From Pseudonocardia ammonioxydans (GTDB taxonomy: Bacteria; Actinomycetota; Actinomycetes; Mycobacteriales; Pseudonocardiaceae): a DNA stretch of 64,000 nt. Of the stretch, positions 52,562 through 63,553 are shown one piece after another. The position numbers and the translations under genes were made by a program. Location of the stretch: assembly GCF_900115005.1 (NCBI RefSeq), contig NZ_FOUY01000006.1, positions 124,001 through 188,000 on the forward strand. Direction: 5' to 3'. The notes beneath the pieces were generated by a model, which saw only the letters and a list, made by a program, of their open reading frames with translations, searched no databases and was not told the DNA's origin. Each line of letters starts with the position of its first letter. The first letter of the stretch is position 1.

Positions 52562-53644
52562 TCAGCCCATCCGGTCGGGGTGCAACCGGGCCGCCAGGGC
52601 CGCCACCGCGTCGGCGTTCCGGATCCCGGGGCTGACCTCGGCGAACGTCGTCGTGTACACCCGCCCGTCGCGCACCGCGGGCACCGTCGCGAGCGCCGGG
52701 TCGGTCCGCAGCTGCTGCGCCAGCGGCTCGGCCGCCTCCGGCCCCGTGTCCGCCCCGCAGCAGGCCGGGACGACGATGACGTCCGGCCGGGCCGCGATCA
52801 GCCCCTCGGCCGAGACGGTCCGCTGCCGGCCCGGGATCGTGTCGAACGCCTGGACGCCCCCGGCCGCCTCGATGATCGTGGTCGCGACGTCACCGGTGCC
52901 GAACACCCGCAGCTCCCCGGTGTCCGACGGGGCGTTGAGCATCGCCACCCGCGGCCGCTCGGTCACGCCGCCGAGGCGGCGCGCGACGTCGTCGAGGGTG
53001 GCCTGCATACCGGAGTTGATCTCCGCGGCCCGGTCCTCGGCCCCGAGGAGGCGCCCCAGGTCGGTGAGGTCGCGCTGCACGCCCTCGAACGTCACGTCGA
53101 CGGCGCCGAGGGACTCCTGGGTGCCCCCGTCGGTGGTGGGGCAGTACGAGCTGAACAGGAACGAGTCGGCGCCCGCGTCGGCCAGGTCGGCACGGGTGCC
53201 GAGGCCCTCCCGGGTGAAGGCCCCGGTGAACCCGGAGACGACCAGGTCCGGTGCGAGCCGCAGCACCTCCTCGCGCGAGGGGTACTCGTCGGGCCAGTAG
53301 ACGGGGCGGTCCTGCTCGGGGTGGAAGTCGGCGGCGAGCCCGGGCGGCAGCGGGTTGTCCAGGTAGGCGGCGCCGACGAGCCGGTCCCCCGCCCCCAGGG
53401 CGAGCACCGCCTCGATCCCGTTCTGGAACATGGCGACGATCCGCTCGGGGCGCTCCACCGGGACCTCGATGTCGCAGTTGAGCAGCGTCGCCGGGTCGGC
53501 CCCCTCCGGTGCGGTGCTGTCGGGGGCGGTGCCGTCCGGGGCGGGGGCCCCGGCACCGCATCCGGTGAGCAGGGTCAGGACGAGCAGCACCGCGGCCGGG
53601 ACCACGGCACGCGAGAGGGCGGGACGGGAGCGGGGCACCCGCAC
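52562..53644 (-). CDS. Fe-siderophore-type ABC substrate-binding lipoprotein
   Basis: A 360-residue helical-backbone (FepB/BtuF-type) binding protein. The lipoprotein signal ends at LLTGCGAG (Cys about residue 29), followed by a Pro/Asp-rich linker; the body has ERIVAMFQNGIEAVLALGAGDRLVGAAY, LAPDLVVSGFTGAF and a C-terminal lobe with ARPDVIVVPACCG. It lacks its own permease or ATPase nearby. The start is ATG/GTG at 53644. Iron-siderophore binding is the usual role; cobalamin is an alternative. Confidence 0.88.
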   Translation of the reverse strand: MRVPRSRPALSRAVVPAAVLLVLTLLTGCGAGAPAPDGTAPDSTAPEGADPATLLNCDIEVPVERPERIVAMFQNGIEAVLALGAGDRLVGAAYLDNPLPPGLAADFHPEQDRPVYWPDEYPSREEVLRLAPDLVVSGFTGAFTREGLGTRADLADAGADSFLFSSYCPTTDGGTQESLGAVDVTFEGVQRDLTDLGRLLGAEDRAAEINSGMQATLDDVARRLGGVTERPRVAMLNAPSDTGELRVFGTGDVATTIIEAAGGVQAFDTIPGRQRTVSAEGLIAARPDVIVVPACCGADTGPEAAEPLAQQLRTDPALATVPAVRDGRVYTTTFAEVSPGIRNADAVAALAARLHPDRMG

Positions 53645-53747
53645 ACGATAGCCCCGACCCCCGTCCGATTCGACACCTGTTCAGTCGTTCACCAGTACGC
53701 GCCGGCCAGGGGGTCCCCGCAGCGCGGCGCCGCCCCGGCCGGGCGGA

Positions 53748-55712
53748 TCACAGCGTCCGCTGCAAGCGCCCCGCCAGCAGCCCGACGAACCGGGACGGGT
53801 CGCCGAGCTCGCCGCCCTCAGCGAGCAGCGCCATGCCGTGCAGCAGCTCCGCGGTCTCGGCCAGCTCGGCGTTCGTCTCCGCGCCCTCGCCGGACTGCGC
53901 GTCCCGCAGCCCGGTGACCAGCGGGTGCGACGGGTTCAGCTCCAGGATCCGCTGCACCTTCGGCGGCTCCTGCCCCATCGCCCGGTACATCTTCTCCAGG
54001 GTCGGGGTCATGTCGAACTCGTCGCCGACCAGCACGGCCGGGGAGGTCGTGAGCCGCGAGGACAGCCGGACCTCCTTGACGTCGTCACCGAGCACCCCGG
54101 CCATCCACTCGCAGAGCCCGGCGAACTCGGTCTTCCGCTCCTCGGCCTGCTCCTTCTCTTCGTCGGTCTGGAGGTCGACCTGGCCCTTGGCGATCGAACG
54201 GAACGGGGTGCCGTCGAAGCCCTCCACGGCGTCCACCCACACCTCGTCGACCGGGTCGGTGAGCAGCAGGACCTCGTAGCCCTTGTCCCGGAACGCCTCC
54301 ATGTGCGGCGAGGCCTCGATCGCGGCAGGCGAGTCGCCGGTCATGTAGTAGATCGCGTCCTGGCCCTCGCGCATGCGCTCGGTGTAGGCCGCGAGCGAGG
54401 TCGTCTCGGCACCCTCGGAGTCGTGCGTGGACCGGAACGCGGACACGCCGAGGATCGTCTCCCGGTTGTCCGGGTCGGAGAGCAGGCCCTCCTTGAGCGC
54501 GCGGCCGAACTGCTCCCAGAACGTCGTGTACTTCTCCGGCTGCTCGTCACGCATTGTGCCGATCGTGGAGAGCACCTTGCGCACCAGCCGGCGGCGGATC
54601 GCGGAGATCTGCCGGTCCTGCTGGAGGATCTCCCGCGAGACGTTCAGCGACAGGTCGGCGGCGTCGACGACCCCCTTGACGAAGCGCAGGTACTCGGGGA
54701 CGAGCGCCTCGCAGTCGTCCATGATGAACACGCGCCGCACGTAGAGCTGCACGCCGCGGCGGGCGTCGCGCATGTACAGGTCCATCGGCGCGATCTGCGG
54801 CAGGAACAGCAGCGCCTGGTACTCGAAGGTGCCCTCGGCGGCGAGCCGGATGGTCTCCAGCGGCTCCTGCCAGTCGTGGCTGACGTGCCGGTAGAACTCG
54901 GCGTACTCCTCCTCGGTCACGTCCTTCTGGGGCCGGGCCCAGAGCGCCTTCATCGAGTTGAGGGTCTCCGGCGCAGCGGCCTGGGCCGCGGTGTCGTCGG
55001 CGGAGTTCTCAGCGGCATCCTCGATGGTGTCCCCGGCCTCGGCGGCGTCCTCGGCGGGCGCCTCGGCGGGCATCCGGATCGGCCAGGTGATGAAGTCGGA
55101 GTAGGTCTTCACGATCCGCCGCAGCACGGTCCGGTCGGCGTAGTCGTGCATCTGGTCCTCGGCGTCGGACGCCTTGAGGTGCAGCGTGACGGCGGTGCCC
55201 TGCGGTGCGTCGGCGACCGGCTCGATCGTGTAGGAGCCCTCGCCGTCCGAGGTCCAGTGCACGCCCTCGCCGGTCCCGGCCTTGCGGGTGGTCAGCTCGA
55301 CCCGGTCGGCGACCATGAACGAGGAGTAGAAGCCGATGCCGAACTGCCCGATCAGCTCCTGGGCGTGCTCCGAGTCGCCGGCCTCCTTCAGCCGGGCGAG
55401 CAGGTCCGCGGTTCCGGACTTCGCGATCGTGCCGATGAGCTCCACGACCTCGTCGCGGGTCATGCCGATGCCGTTGTCGCGGATGGTGAGCGTACGGCCC
55501 TCGGCGTCCGGGACCAGCTCGACGTGCAGGTCGGACGCGTCGGCGTCGAGATCCTTGTCCTGATACGCGGCGAGCCGGACCTTGTCCAGCGCGTCCGACG
55601 CGTTCGAGATCAACTCGCGCAGGAACACGTCCTTGTTCGAGTAGATCGAGTGGATCATCAGGCGGAGCAGCTGGCGCGCCTCGGCCTGGAACTCGATCGT
55701 CTCCGTGGTCAC
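53748..55712 (-). CDS. htpG: Molecular chaperone HtpG (Hsp90)
   Basis: A 654-residue bacterial Hsp90. The N-terminal GHKL ATPase has ELISNASDALDKVR (Asn/Asp), IRDNGIGMTRDEVVE and GQFGIGFYSSFMVAD. The middle domain carries GVQLYVRRVFIMDDCEALVPEYLRFVKGVVD split in the usual blocks and VSREILQQDRQ (Arg for ATP gamma phosphate). An acidic Ala-rich loop (about 215-250, EDAAEAGDTIEDAAENSADD) separates the first two domains, longer than in E. coli. The start is GTG 55712 after GGGGGAGG. It folds client proteins in the cytosol. Confidence 0.95.
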   Translation of the reverse strand: MTTETIEFQAEARQLLRLMIHSIYSNKDVFLRELISNASDALDKVRLAAYQDKDLDADASDLHVELVPDAEGRTLTIRDNGIGMTRDEVVELIGTIAKSGTADLLARLKEAGDSEHAQELIGQFGIGFYSSFMVADRVELTTRKAGTGEGVHWTSDGEGSYTIEPVADAPQGTAVTLHLKASDAEDQMHDYADRTVLRRIVKTYSDFITWPIRMPAEAPAEDAAEAGDTIEDAAENSADDTAAQAAAPETLNSMKALWARPQKDVTEEEYAEFYRHVSHDWQEPLETIRLAAEGTFEYQALLFLPQIAPMDLYMRDARRGVQLYVRRVFIMDDCEALVPEYLRFVKGVVDAADLSLNVSREILQQDRQISAIRRRLVRKVLSTIGTMRDEQPEKYTTFWEQFGRALKEGLLSDPDNRETILGVSAFRSTHDSEGAETTSLAAYTERMREGQDAIYYMTGDSPAAIEASPHMEAFRDKGYEVLLLTDPVDEVWVDAVEGFDGTPFRSIAKGQVDLQTDEEKEQAEERKTEFAGLCEWMAGVLGDDVKEVRLSSRLTTSPAVLVGDEFDMTPTLEKMYRAMGQEPPKVQRILELNPSHPLVTGLRDAQSGEGAETNAELAETAELLHGMALLAEGGELGDPSRFVGLLAGRLQRTL

Positions 55713-55890
55713 GGGTCCTCCCCCTGTGGCGTACGTGCGTGTGGCCTCGGTGATTCTGCCGTGCCCCGGAGACGCCCCCGGCGCCCCCCGGCACCGTCCG
55801 GGCACGCCGGACCGGGCCGCTGCGCCCCGGGGCGCGCCGGTACCGTCGAGGACGAAACGCAGCTTCCCCCCGAACCGGACGGAACCGGAC

Positions 55891-56265
55891 GTGAGCCCGA
55901 CCCGCAGCCCCGCCGCACGCCTCGTCGCGCTGCTCGCGCTGTGCTTGGTCGCGGTGCTCGCCCCGGTCACCGGCCCGCCCGCGGAGCACCCGGCCCCGGT
56001 GCCGGCGTCGGTCGGCGACGACGGGACACCCGCCGTCGCCGGGCCGGCGGGCACGCTGCCCGGCCGGCTCGCCGCCGGTGGGCCGCTCCCCGGCGGCGAC
56101 ACCCCGGCCGGGCATCCCGGTCCGCTGCTCGACGCCCTGCTGCCCGCGCTGCCCGGTGTCGTCACGACCGGCCCGTCCGGGACGGCGGTGGTCCGCAGCG
56201 CGACCGCGGGACTCGACCCGGGGCACGGCTCCCCCACCGACCCGCGCGGACCCCCGCGGGCTTGA
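55891..56265 (+). CDS. Small secreted Pro/Gly/Ala-rich protein, hypothetical
   Basis: A 124-residue frame with a signal peptide (LVALLALCLVAVLAPVTG, about residues 10-28) and a disordered Pro/Gly/Ala-rich remainder. I recognise no domain. GTG 55891 is the likely start, with GGAACCGGAC upstream, a weak ribosome site. It lies 125 bp before secDF on the same strand; the two may share a promoter. Coding status is moderate, since composition is close to random GC-rich sequence. Confidence 0.5.
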   Translation: MSPTRSPAARLVALLALCLVAVLAPVTGPPAEHPAPVPASVGDDGTPAVAGPAGTLPGRLAAGGPLPGGDTPAGHPGPLLDALLPALPGVVTTGPSGTAVVRSATAGLDPGHGSPTDPRGPPRA

Positions 56266-56390
56266 GCCCCCGGTGACCGGTGCGACCGCGGGTCCTGCAC
56301 CCGCACCCACCGTCCGGTACCGGGCCGGCTCCGCAGCCCGCCCCTGCCCGCCGTCCCGGCTCCCCGGGACGCTCTCCCCCGAGGAACCCC

Positions 56391-58706
56391 GTGCCCCAAC
56401 GCCCCGTCCTGTGGCGAGCACTCATCGCGCTGGCCGTGCTCGTCGCGTCCGGCCTCGTCGCGCTCACCACCGCCCCCACCCTCGGCCTGGACCTGCGCGG
56501 CGGCACCCAGATCGTGCTCGAGACCCGCGACACCGAGGAGGTGGCCGCCGACGCCGAGGCGACCGACCGCGTCCTCGAGGTGCTCCGCGGCCGTGTCGAC
56601 GCGCTCGGTGTCGCCGAACCGTCGCTGACCCGCTCCGGCGAGAACCGGATCATCGTCGAGCTGCCCGGCCTGACCGACCCGACCGAGGCCGCCGACACCC
56701 TCGGCCGCACCGCCCAGCTGACCATGCACCCCGTGCTCGGCGCGGCCCCGGTGGGCGGCGGCTCCCCGCAGGCGCAGCCGACCGTCGACGAGGCCGGGCA
56801 GCCGCTGGTCCTCGCGCCGCCCGCGCTGCAGGGCGACATGATCAGCTCCGCGATGTCGGCGCCGAACCCGCAGGGGGTCGGCCACATCGTCGACGTGAGC
56901 TTCGACGGTGAGGGCCCCGCCCGCTGGCAGGCGCTCACCGGCCAGGCCGCCTGCGCGCCGCCCGGGGACCCGCAGCGCCGGGTCGCGATCGTCCTCGACG
57001 ACCAGGTGATCTCCTCGCCGCAGGTCGACCCGCCCATCCAGTGCCAGATCGGGATGGTCGGCGGCCAGACCCAGATCACCGGCAACTTCTCCCCCGAGCA
57101 GGCCCAGGAGCTGGCCGTGCTCATCGAGGGCGGCGCCCTGCCGGTCCCGGTCGAGATCATCGAGCAGCGGACCGTCGGCCCGACGCTCGGTGCCGACGCG
57201 ATCGAGGCCAGCGCACTCGCCGCGATCATCGGCTCGGCCCTGGCCGGGGTGTTCCTGATCGTCGTCTACCGGCTGGTCGGCCTGGTCGCGGTCGTCGCGC
57301 TCGGCGGCTACGCGATCACCGCCTACGCGGTGCAGACGGGACTCGGCGCGACCCTCACCCTGCCCGGACTGGCGGCGTTCGTGCTCGCGGTCGGCATGGC
57401 CGTCGACGCCAACGTGCTCATCGCGGAACGATCGCGCGAGGAGTACGCGGCACGACCACGCCTGGAGCGTGCCTCCGAGAACGGTTACCGGCACTCGCTG
57501 TCCGCGGTCGGTGACGCCGCGGTCACCTCGCTGCTGGCGGCGGTGCTGCTGTTCGGGCTGGCGTCCGGCCCGGTACGCGGGTTCGGTGTCACGCTGGTCA
57601 TCGGTGTGCTCGTGTCGCTGTTCTCGGCGCTGGTGCTCTCGCGGCTGCTGACCCTCGCCGTGCTGCGGATCCCCGCGGTGCGCAAGCGCCCCGCGATCAC
57701 CGGTATCGCCGCGATCGGCCCGATCCGCACCCGGCTCGAGGCCCTCGACCCCGGGTTCCTGAAGAGGTCCGCGCGGATCCTGGTCGTCGCGGGGGTGGTC
57801 GTCGCGGTCGCGCTCGGCGGGCTGCTCGTGCGCGGCCTCGAGCTCGGTGTCGAGTTCACCGGCGGGCGGCTGGTGGAGTTCACGACGACGAACCCGGTCT
57901 CGGCCGAGCAGGCCCGGGACGCGGTCGGCGCCGCCGGCTACCCGGAGCTTCAGGTCACCACCACCGGTGACGGCGCGGTCTCGCTGCGCGCCGGCGAGCT
58001 CGACGACGCCGCGGTCGGCGCGCTGCGCGAGGCCGTCGGCGCCGCGGGCGGCGGCGCGGAGGTGCTGCGGGACGAGATGATCGGCCCGAGCCTGGGTGCC
58101 GAGCTCGCCCGCGGCGGGCTCATCGCCCTCGGTGTCGCCCTGCTCGCCCAGTTCGCCTACCTGGCGTACCGGTTCCGCTGGACGCTCGGCGCGGGCGCGG
58201 TCGCCGCGCTGTTCGCCAACATCGCGGTGGTCGTCGGGGTGTTCGCCTGGACCGGGCGGACCGCCGACGGGGTCTTCCTCGCCGCACTGCTCACCGTTAT
58301 CGGCTACTCGGTCAACGACACGGTGGTGGTGTTCGACCGGGTGCGCGAGCACTGGGCCCGGAACGCGAAGGTGCCGTTCCACCGGGTGGTCGGTTCGGCC
58401 GTGCTCTCCACGCTGCCGCGGACGGTGAACACCGGTGTGTCCACGCTGGTGATCCTCACGATGCTGCTGTTCGTGGGCGGTGCGACGCTGGCCGACTTCG
58501 CGCTCGCGCTGATCGTCGGCATCGTGGTCGGCACGATCTCGACGATCGTCGTCGCCGGGCCGGTGGCGATCCTGCTCGAGCAGCGGTGGACCGGGACGCC
58601 CCGTCAGGTGGGCCGGGCGAAGCAGCCGGTCGGCAAGGCCGGGCGCCGGCACCCGTCGCGCGCGGACCGGGCCCGCACCCGCCCCTCCGACGGCGCCGTG
58701 GTCTGA
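56391..58706 (+). CDS. secDF: Fused SecDF protein-export protein
   Basis: A 771-residue fusion of SecD and SecF, the proton-driven auxiliary subunits of the Sec translocon. SecD part (about 1-440) has LGLDLRGGTQIVLE, the P1-head region, and FVLAVGMAVDANVLIAERSREE (the D-A-N motif in TM4). SecF part (about 465-740) has GVEFTGGRLVEF and TVIGYSVNDTVVVFDRVRE. Twelve membrane segments are predicted. The start is GTG 56391 after GAGGAA. Fusions are less usual in actinomycetes, which normally have separate secD and secF beside yajC-ruvB; no such genes are near. Confidence 0.93.
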   Translation: MPQRPVLWRALIALAVLVASGLVALTTAPTLGLDLRGGTQIVLETRDTEEVAADAEATDRVLEVLRGRVDALGVAEPSLTRSGENRIIVELPGLTDPTEAADTLGRTAQLTMHPVLGAAPVGGGSPQAQPTVDEAGQPLVLAPPALQGDMISSAMSAPNPQGVGHIVDVSFDGEGPARWQALTGQAACAPPGDPQRRVAIVLDDQVISSPQVDPPIQCQIGMVGGQTQITGNFSPEQAQELAVLIEGGALPVPVEIIEQRTVGPTLGADAIEASALAAIIGSALAGVFLIVVYRLVGLVAVVALGGYAITAYAVQTGLGATLTLPGLAAFVLAVGMAVDANVLIAERSREEYAARPRLERASENGYRHSLSAVGDAAVTSLLAAVLLFGLASGPVRGFGVTLVIGVLVSLFSALVLSRLLTLAVLRIPAVRKRPAITGIAAIGPIRTRLEALDPGFLKRSARILVVAGVVVAVALGGLLVRGLELGVEFTGGRLVEFTTTNPVSAEQARDAVGAAGYPELQVTTTGDGAVSLRAGELDDAAVGALREAVGAAGGGAEVLRDEMIGPSLGAELARGGLIALGVALLAQFAYLAYRFRWTLGAGAVAALFANIAVVVGVFAWTGRTADGVFLAALLTVIGYSVNDTVVVFDRVREHWARNAKVPFHRVVGSAVLSTLPRTVNTGVSTLVILTMLLFVGGATLADFALALIVGIVVGTISTIVVAGPVAILLEQRWTGTPRQVGRAKQPVGKAGRRHPSRADRARTRPSDGAVV

Positions 58707-58735
58707 CTGCAATGTCATGGCCTGCGAAGCCACGA

Positions 58736-58780
58736 CCTGGGACGTCACGGCCTGGGACGTCACGGCCTGGGACGTCACGG
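58736..58780 (+). repeat. Three perfect 15-bp tandem repeats after secDF
   Basis: CCTGGGACGTCACGG occurs three times in a row, preceded by a degenerate unit (GTCATGGCCTGCGAAGCCACGA) and followed by CCGTGACACC, which pairs with the repeat's GTCACGG. It is 30 bp after the secDF stop, in a noncoding gap before the convergent gene at 58859. Could be part of a terminator. Confidence 0.9.
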
Positions 58781-58858
58781 CCGTGACACCCCGGAGGCGT
58801 GCGGCGCGGGCTCCCTCCTGCCCGCGCCGCACGCCCCGGCCCGCCGCGGCCGACCGGG

Positions 58859-59506
58859 TCACGAGTCCCCGGAGCGGTCGCCGCGCTCCAGTCGCTGCCC
58901 GCAGCGCTCGATGGCGGAGCGGATCATGTGCCCGTAGCCGTCGTCGCCGAGGGCGTCGCTGCGCTGCCGCGCCAGCTCCAGCTGCCGGCCCGCCTCGGCG
59001 TCGTGACCGAGCCTGCGGTGCACGTCGGCCAGGTTGAGGTGCAGTGACGGGTAGAAGCCCGCGATCTGCAGCGATGCGTGATGGGCCCGGACCCGTTCGT
59101 CGGTCACCTCGTCCGCCGCGGCCAGCGCCCGCCCGTCCCAGCGCAGCTCCTCGAGCGGATCGTCCTGTACGTCGGCCGCGTAGTGCGCGAGCACGCAGCG
59201 GTGGAACGGGTCGCCGGCCCCGGTGATCCGTTCCCAGAGCGCGGCGAACCGCTCCCGGGCGGCGACCCGCTCGCCGCCCCGCCCGGCCTCCACCGCGGCG
59301 GTGATCTCGGCGAGCACCGGGTCGGGGTCGGCGACGGGCGGGTTCGGGTCGGTCGTGGCGGCGTCGGTGGCGGCCGGGTCCGTGGCGGCGGGGCCCGTGG
59401 CGGCCGGGTCGGAGGCGGTCGAGCCGGTGGCGGTCGAGGCGGGCGGGGTCGAGTCGATCGAGGTCGGGTCGGGCGGGGTCGGGTCGGTGGCGGTCGAGTC
59501 GGTCAT
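58859..59506 (-). CDS. TPR-like protein with repetitive Thr/Pro/Ala N-terminus
   Basis: A 215-residue protein. The first 65 residues are a low-complexity run of DPTPPDPTS / TGSTASDPA / TDPAATDA units; the rest (about 66-215) is helical and looks TPR-like (HRCVLAHYAADVQDDPLEEL, HHASLQIAGFYPSLHLNLADVHRRLGHDAEAGRQLELARQR). The helical core is common in actinobacteria as an uncharacterised tetratricopeptide protein. The start is ATG 59506 after GGGAG. The low-complexity head is an extension to the usual family. Confidence 0.78.
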   Translation of the reverse strand: MTDSTATDPTPPDPTSIDSTPPASTATGSTASDPAATGPAATDPAATDAATTDPNPPVADPDPVLAEITAAVEAGRGGERVAARERFAALWERITGAGDPFHRCVLAHYAADVQDDPLEELRWDGRALAAADEVTDERVRAHHASLQIAGFYPSLHLNLADVHRRLGHDAEAGRQLELARQRSDALGDDGYGHMIRSAIERCGQRLERGDRSGDS

Positions 59507-59643
59507 GGCAACTCCCGGGGGTCGGCGGCGCGGCCGATGATGGACCGCACCCCCGACACTTTCCGGGCTCCCGGCCGGCCCGATCCGCGCGCCCACCGCG
59601 AACCAGGACCGGACCTGTCCGCGAGGCCCGGCAGGCTCACCGC

Positions 59644-60057
59644 ATGCCTCCCACGCTGCAGATCGCCTTCGACGCCACCGACCCGCACGCGCTCGCCCGG
59701 TTCTGGGCCGCCGCGCTCGGCTACGAGGTCGAGGACCACACCGAGATCGTCACCGGCCTGCTGGCCGCCGGGCACCTCACCGAGGAGGAGGCGGTGACCG
59801 ACGGCGACCGGCGTTCCTTCCGCGACGTCGCCACCTGCCGCGGACCGGGCCCGCGGATCTTCGTGCAGCGGGTGCCGGAGCCGAAGGCGGCGAAGAACCG
59901 GGTGCACCTCGACCTGCAGGTCGGCCCGGACGACGCGCCGGGGGAGGTCGAGCGGCTCGTCGCGCTGGGCGCCGAGGTGCTGTGGGTGACCTCCGACCGC
60001 GGCCCGGCCACCACCACCCTGCGCGACCCCGAGGGGAACGAGTTCTGCGTGAGCTGA
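59644..60057 (+). CDS. VOC-family (glyoxalase-like) protein
   Basis: A 137-residue single-domain vicinal oxygen chelate protein. It begins LQIAFDATDPHALARFWAAALGYEVE and has NRVHLDLQVGPDD (His/Glu-type metal position) and TTTLRDPEGNEFCVS at the end (Glu metal ligand). This subgroup (glyoxalase-like) is abundant in actinobacteria and has unknown substrates. The start is ATG 59644. Confidence 0.88.
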   Translation: MPPTLQIAFDATDPHALARFWAAALGYEVEDHTEIVTGLLAAGHLTEEEAVTDGDRRSFRDVATCRGPGPRIFVQRVPEPKAAKNRVHLDLQVGPDDAPGEVERLVALGAEVLWVTSDRGPATTTLRDPEGNEFCVS

Positions 60058-60178
60058 TCGCGGCCGGACGGGGGTCGATTTCGGCCCGGGATCTCGTATC
60101 CTCGGCCGCGAAGGATCATCGTGTGAGGGCCGTCACGGCCCCGATCCGATCCCCGTCGGCCCGACCCCGGAGGCAGCG

Positions 60179-61102
60179 TTGCCCGTCCACCCCGAAGCCC
60201 AAGCCCTGCTCGCCGGTCTCGCCGAGGCCGGCATGCCCCCGTTCCCGCAGATGACCGTGCCCGCCGCGCGGGCGGCGACGAAGGGTTTCCTCGACCTGCA
60301 GGGCGAGCCGGAGCCGATCGCGGTCGAGGACCGCCGGGTGGACGGCCCGGCGAGCCGGATCCCGGTGCGGATCTACACGCCCGACGGCGACGGGCCGCGC
60401 CCGCTGGTCGTCTACTTCCACGGCGGTGGCTGGGTGATCGGCGACCTCGAGATCGTCGACCGGCCGCTGCGCACGATCGCGAACCGCTCCGGCGCCGTCG
60501 TCGTGTCGGTCGACTACCGCCTCGCACCCGAGCACATCGCCCCGGCCGCGTTCGACGACTGCTACGCCGCCACCGAGTGGGCCGCCGCGAACGCCGCGGA
60601 ACTGGGCGCCGACCCGGCGCGCCTGGTCGTCGCCGGTGACTCGGCGGGCGGGCACCTCGCCGCCTCGGTCGCGCAGGCCGCGAAGGACCGCGGCGGTCCG
60701 GCGATCGCCGCCCAGGTGCTGCTGTTCCCGGTGACGAACTTCGACTTCTCCACGGCGAGCTACACCGACAACGCCGAGGGCTACCTGCTCACCCGCGGCG
60801 CGATGGAGTGGTTCTGGGCGCACTACCTGGGCGCGCAGTCCGACGACCAGGACTACCTGTGCCCGGGCCGCCGCGAGGACTGCTCCGGGCTGCCGCCCGC
60901 CTACGTCGCGACGGCCGAGTACGACCCGCTGCGCGACGAGGGCGAGGCCTACGCCGGGAAGCTGAGCGCCGCCGGCGTGCCGGTCACCAGCACGCGGTTC
61001 GACGGGATGCTGCACGACTTCCTGTGGACCCTCGGGGCCACGCCGTCGGGCGCCCCGATCCTCGACGGGATCGTCGACGCGATCGGCCGGGCCGGGTCCT
61101 GA
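60179..61102 (+). CDS. HSL-type esterase/lipase (alpha/beta hydrolase)
   Basis: A 307-residue hormone-sensitive-lipase-type hydrolase. It has the oxyanion motif VYFHGGGWVIGD (residues about 78-89), nucleophile VAGDSAGGHLA (Ser about 157), Asp in ATAEYDPLRDEG (about 250) and His in DGMLHDFLW (about 280). It hydrolyses short-acyl esters in the cytosol. The start is TTG 60179, eight bases after GGAGG; no better start exists. A hairpin follows the stop. Confidence 0.92.
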   Translation: MPVHPEAQALLAGLAEAGMPPFPQMTVPAARAATKGFLDLQGEPEPIAVEDRRVDGPASRIPVRIYTPDGDGPRPLVVYFHGGGWVIGDLEIVDRPLRTIANRSGAVVVSVDYRLAPEHIAPAAFDDCYAATEWAAANAAELGADPARLVVAGDSAGGHLAASVAQAAKDRGGPAIAAQVLLFPVTNFDFSTASYTDNAEGYLLTRGAMEWFWAHYLGAQSDDQDYLCPGRREDCSGLPPAYVATAEYDPLRDEGEAYAGKLSAAGVPVTSTRFDGMLHDFLWTLGATPSGAPILDGIVDAIGRAGS

Positions 61103-61112
61103 CGACGACCCG

Positions 61113-61168
61113 GTGATCGCCGGCCGTGGAGCGCCCCGCGTCCGCGGTGCCCCACGACCGGCGATCAC
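61113..61168. terminator. Long hairpin between converging genes
   Basis: GTGATCGCCGGCCGTGG (61113-61129) pairs with 61152-61168 at 16 of 17 positions around a 22-nt loop. It lies between the esterase and the FAD hydroxylase stops and likely terminates both. Confidence 0.72.
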
Positions 61169-61174
61169 TCCGGC

Positions 61175-62920
<1,746 letters not shown>

Positions 62921-62941
62921 TCAACGAGCGCCGGGAACGGG

Positions 62942-63360
62942 TGCGGACGAGCCGGTCTGTAAGCCGGATCCTGTTCCCGGGCACCTCACGGTGCACCGTT
63001 CGGCGACCATCCATCTCGGCCTGCCGTCGCCGGCAGGCTCCAGCGGTCCACCCGCAGGCTCGGGCGGGCAGCCCTCGAACGCCTGCGCAGCCGCACGCGT
63101 GTGCGGCCTCTCGACCTTGCTCCGGGTGGGGTTTACCGAGCCACCCCGGTCACCCGGGGTGCTGGTGGTCTCTTACACCACCGTTTCACCCTCACCGCCG
63201 ATCCGGGGATCGGAGGCGGTCTGTTCTCTGTGGCACTGTCCCGCGGGTCGCCCCGGGTTGCCGTTGGCAACCACCCTGCCCTGTGGAGTCCGGACTTTCC
63301 TCGACGGGCCCCGGATCGGAACCCGGTTCCCGACGCGGCCGCCCGACCGACTCGTCCGCG
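62942..63360 (-). ncRNA. rnpB: RNase P RNA (type A)
   Basis: About 419 nt on the minus strand. The P1 strands GCGGACGAGTCGGTC (63359-63345) and GACCGGCTCGTCCGC (62957-62943) pair at 14 of 15 positions, one as G-U. Conserved core sequences are present: GAGGAAAGTCCGGACTCC near the 5' end, ACAGGGCAGGGTGGTTG, GAAACGGTGGTGTAAGAGAC (P10-11 region) and the 3' GATCCGGCTTACAGACCGG. This is the catalytic subunit processing tRNA 5' ends. Confidence 0.97.
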
Positions 63361-63366
63361 TCACCG

Positions 63367-63372
63367 AGCATA
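63367..63372 (-). promoter_or_regulatory. -10 box (TATGCT on minus strand) of rnpB
   Basis: TATGCT lies 7 nt before the 5' end of the RNase P RNA. No good -35 is seen 17 bp upstream. Confidence 0.55.
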
Positions 63373-63553
63373 GCCGCCGGCCGTGCCGCGCCGGCGCACG
63401 ACTCCCCCACCGAGATGCACACCAGCGCGAATTGTCGATCACCACACGACGCTGGGCTGCATCTCGGCGAGGCGAGCGGGCGCGGCGGTGCGGGCGGGCG
63501 CGGCGGTGCGGTGCGGGCGCGGCGGTGCGGGAGGGTGGGCGGGCGTGCGGGGC

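Noticed and set aside
53748..58862. A 1704-codon minus-strand frame that ends in HtpG
   Set aside because: Only the last 654 residues are HtpG with a good start at 55712; the rest is antisense to secDF and the small secreted gene, with no domains.
58717..59037. Short plus-strand frame covering the tandem repeats after secDF (ATTWDVTAWDVTAWDVTA)
   Set aside because: No ribosome site, no domain, and it overlaps the antisense of a better supported gene; the repeat is noncoding.
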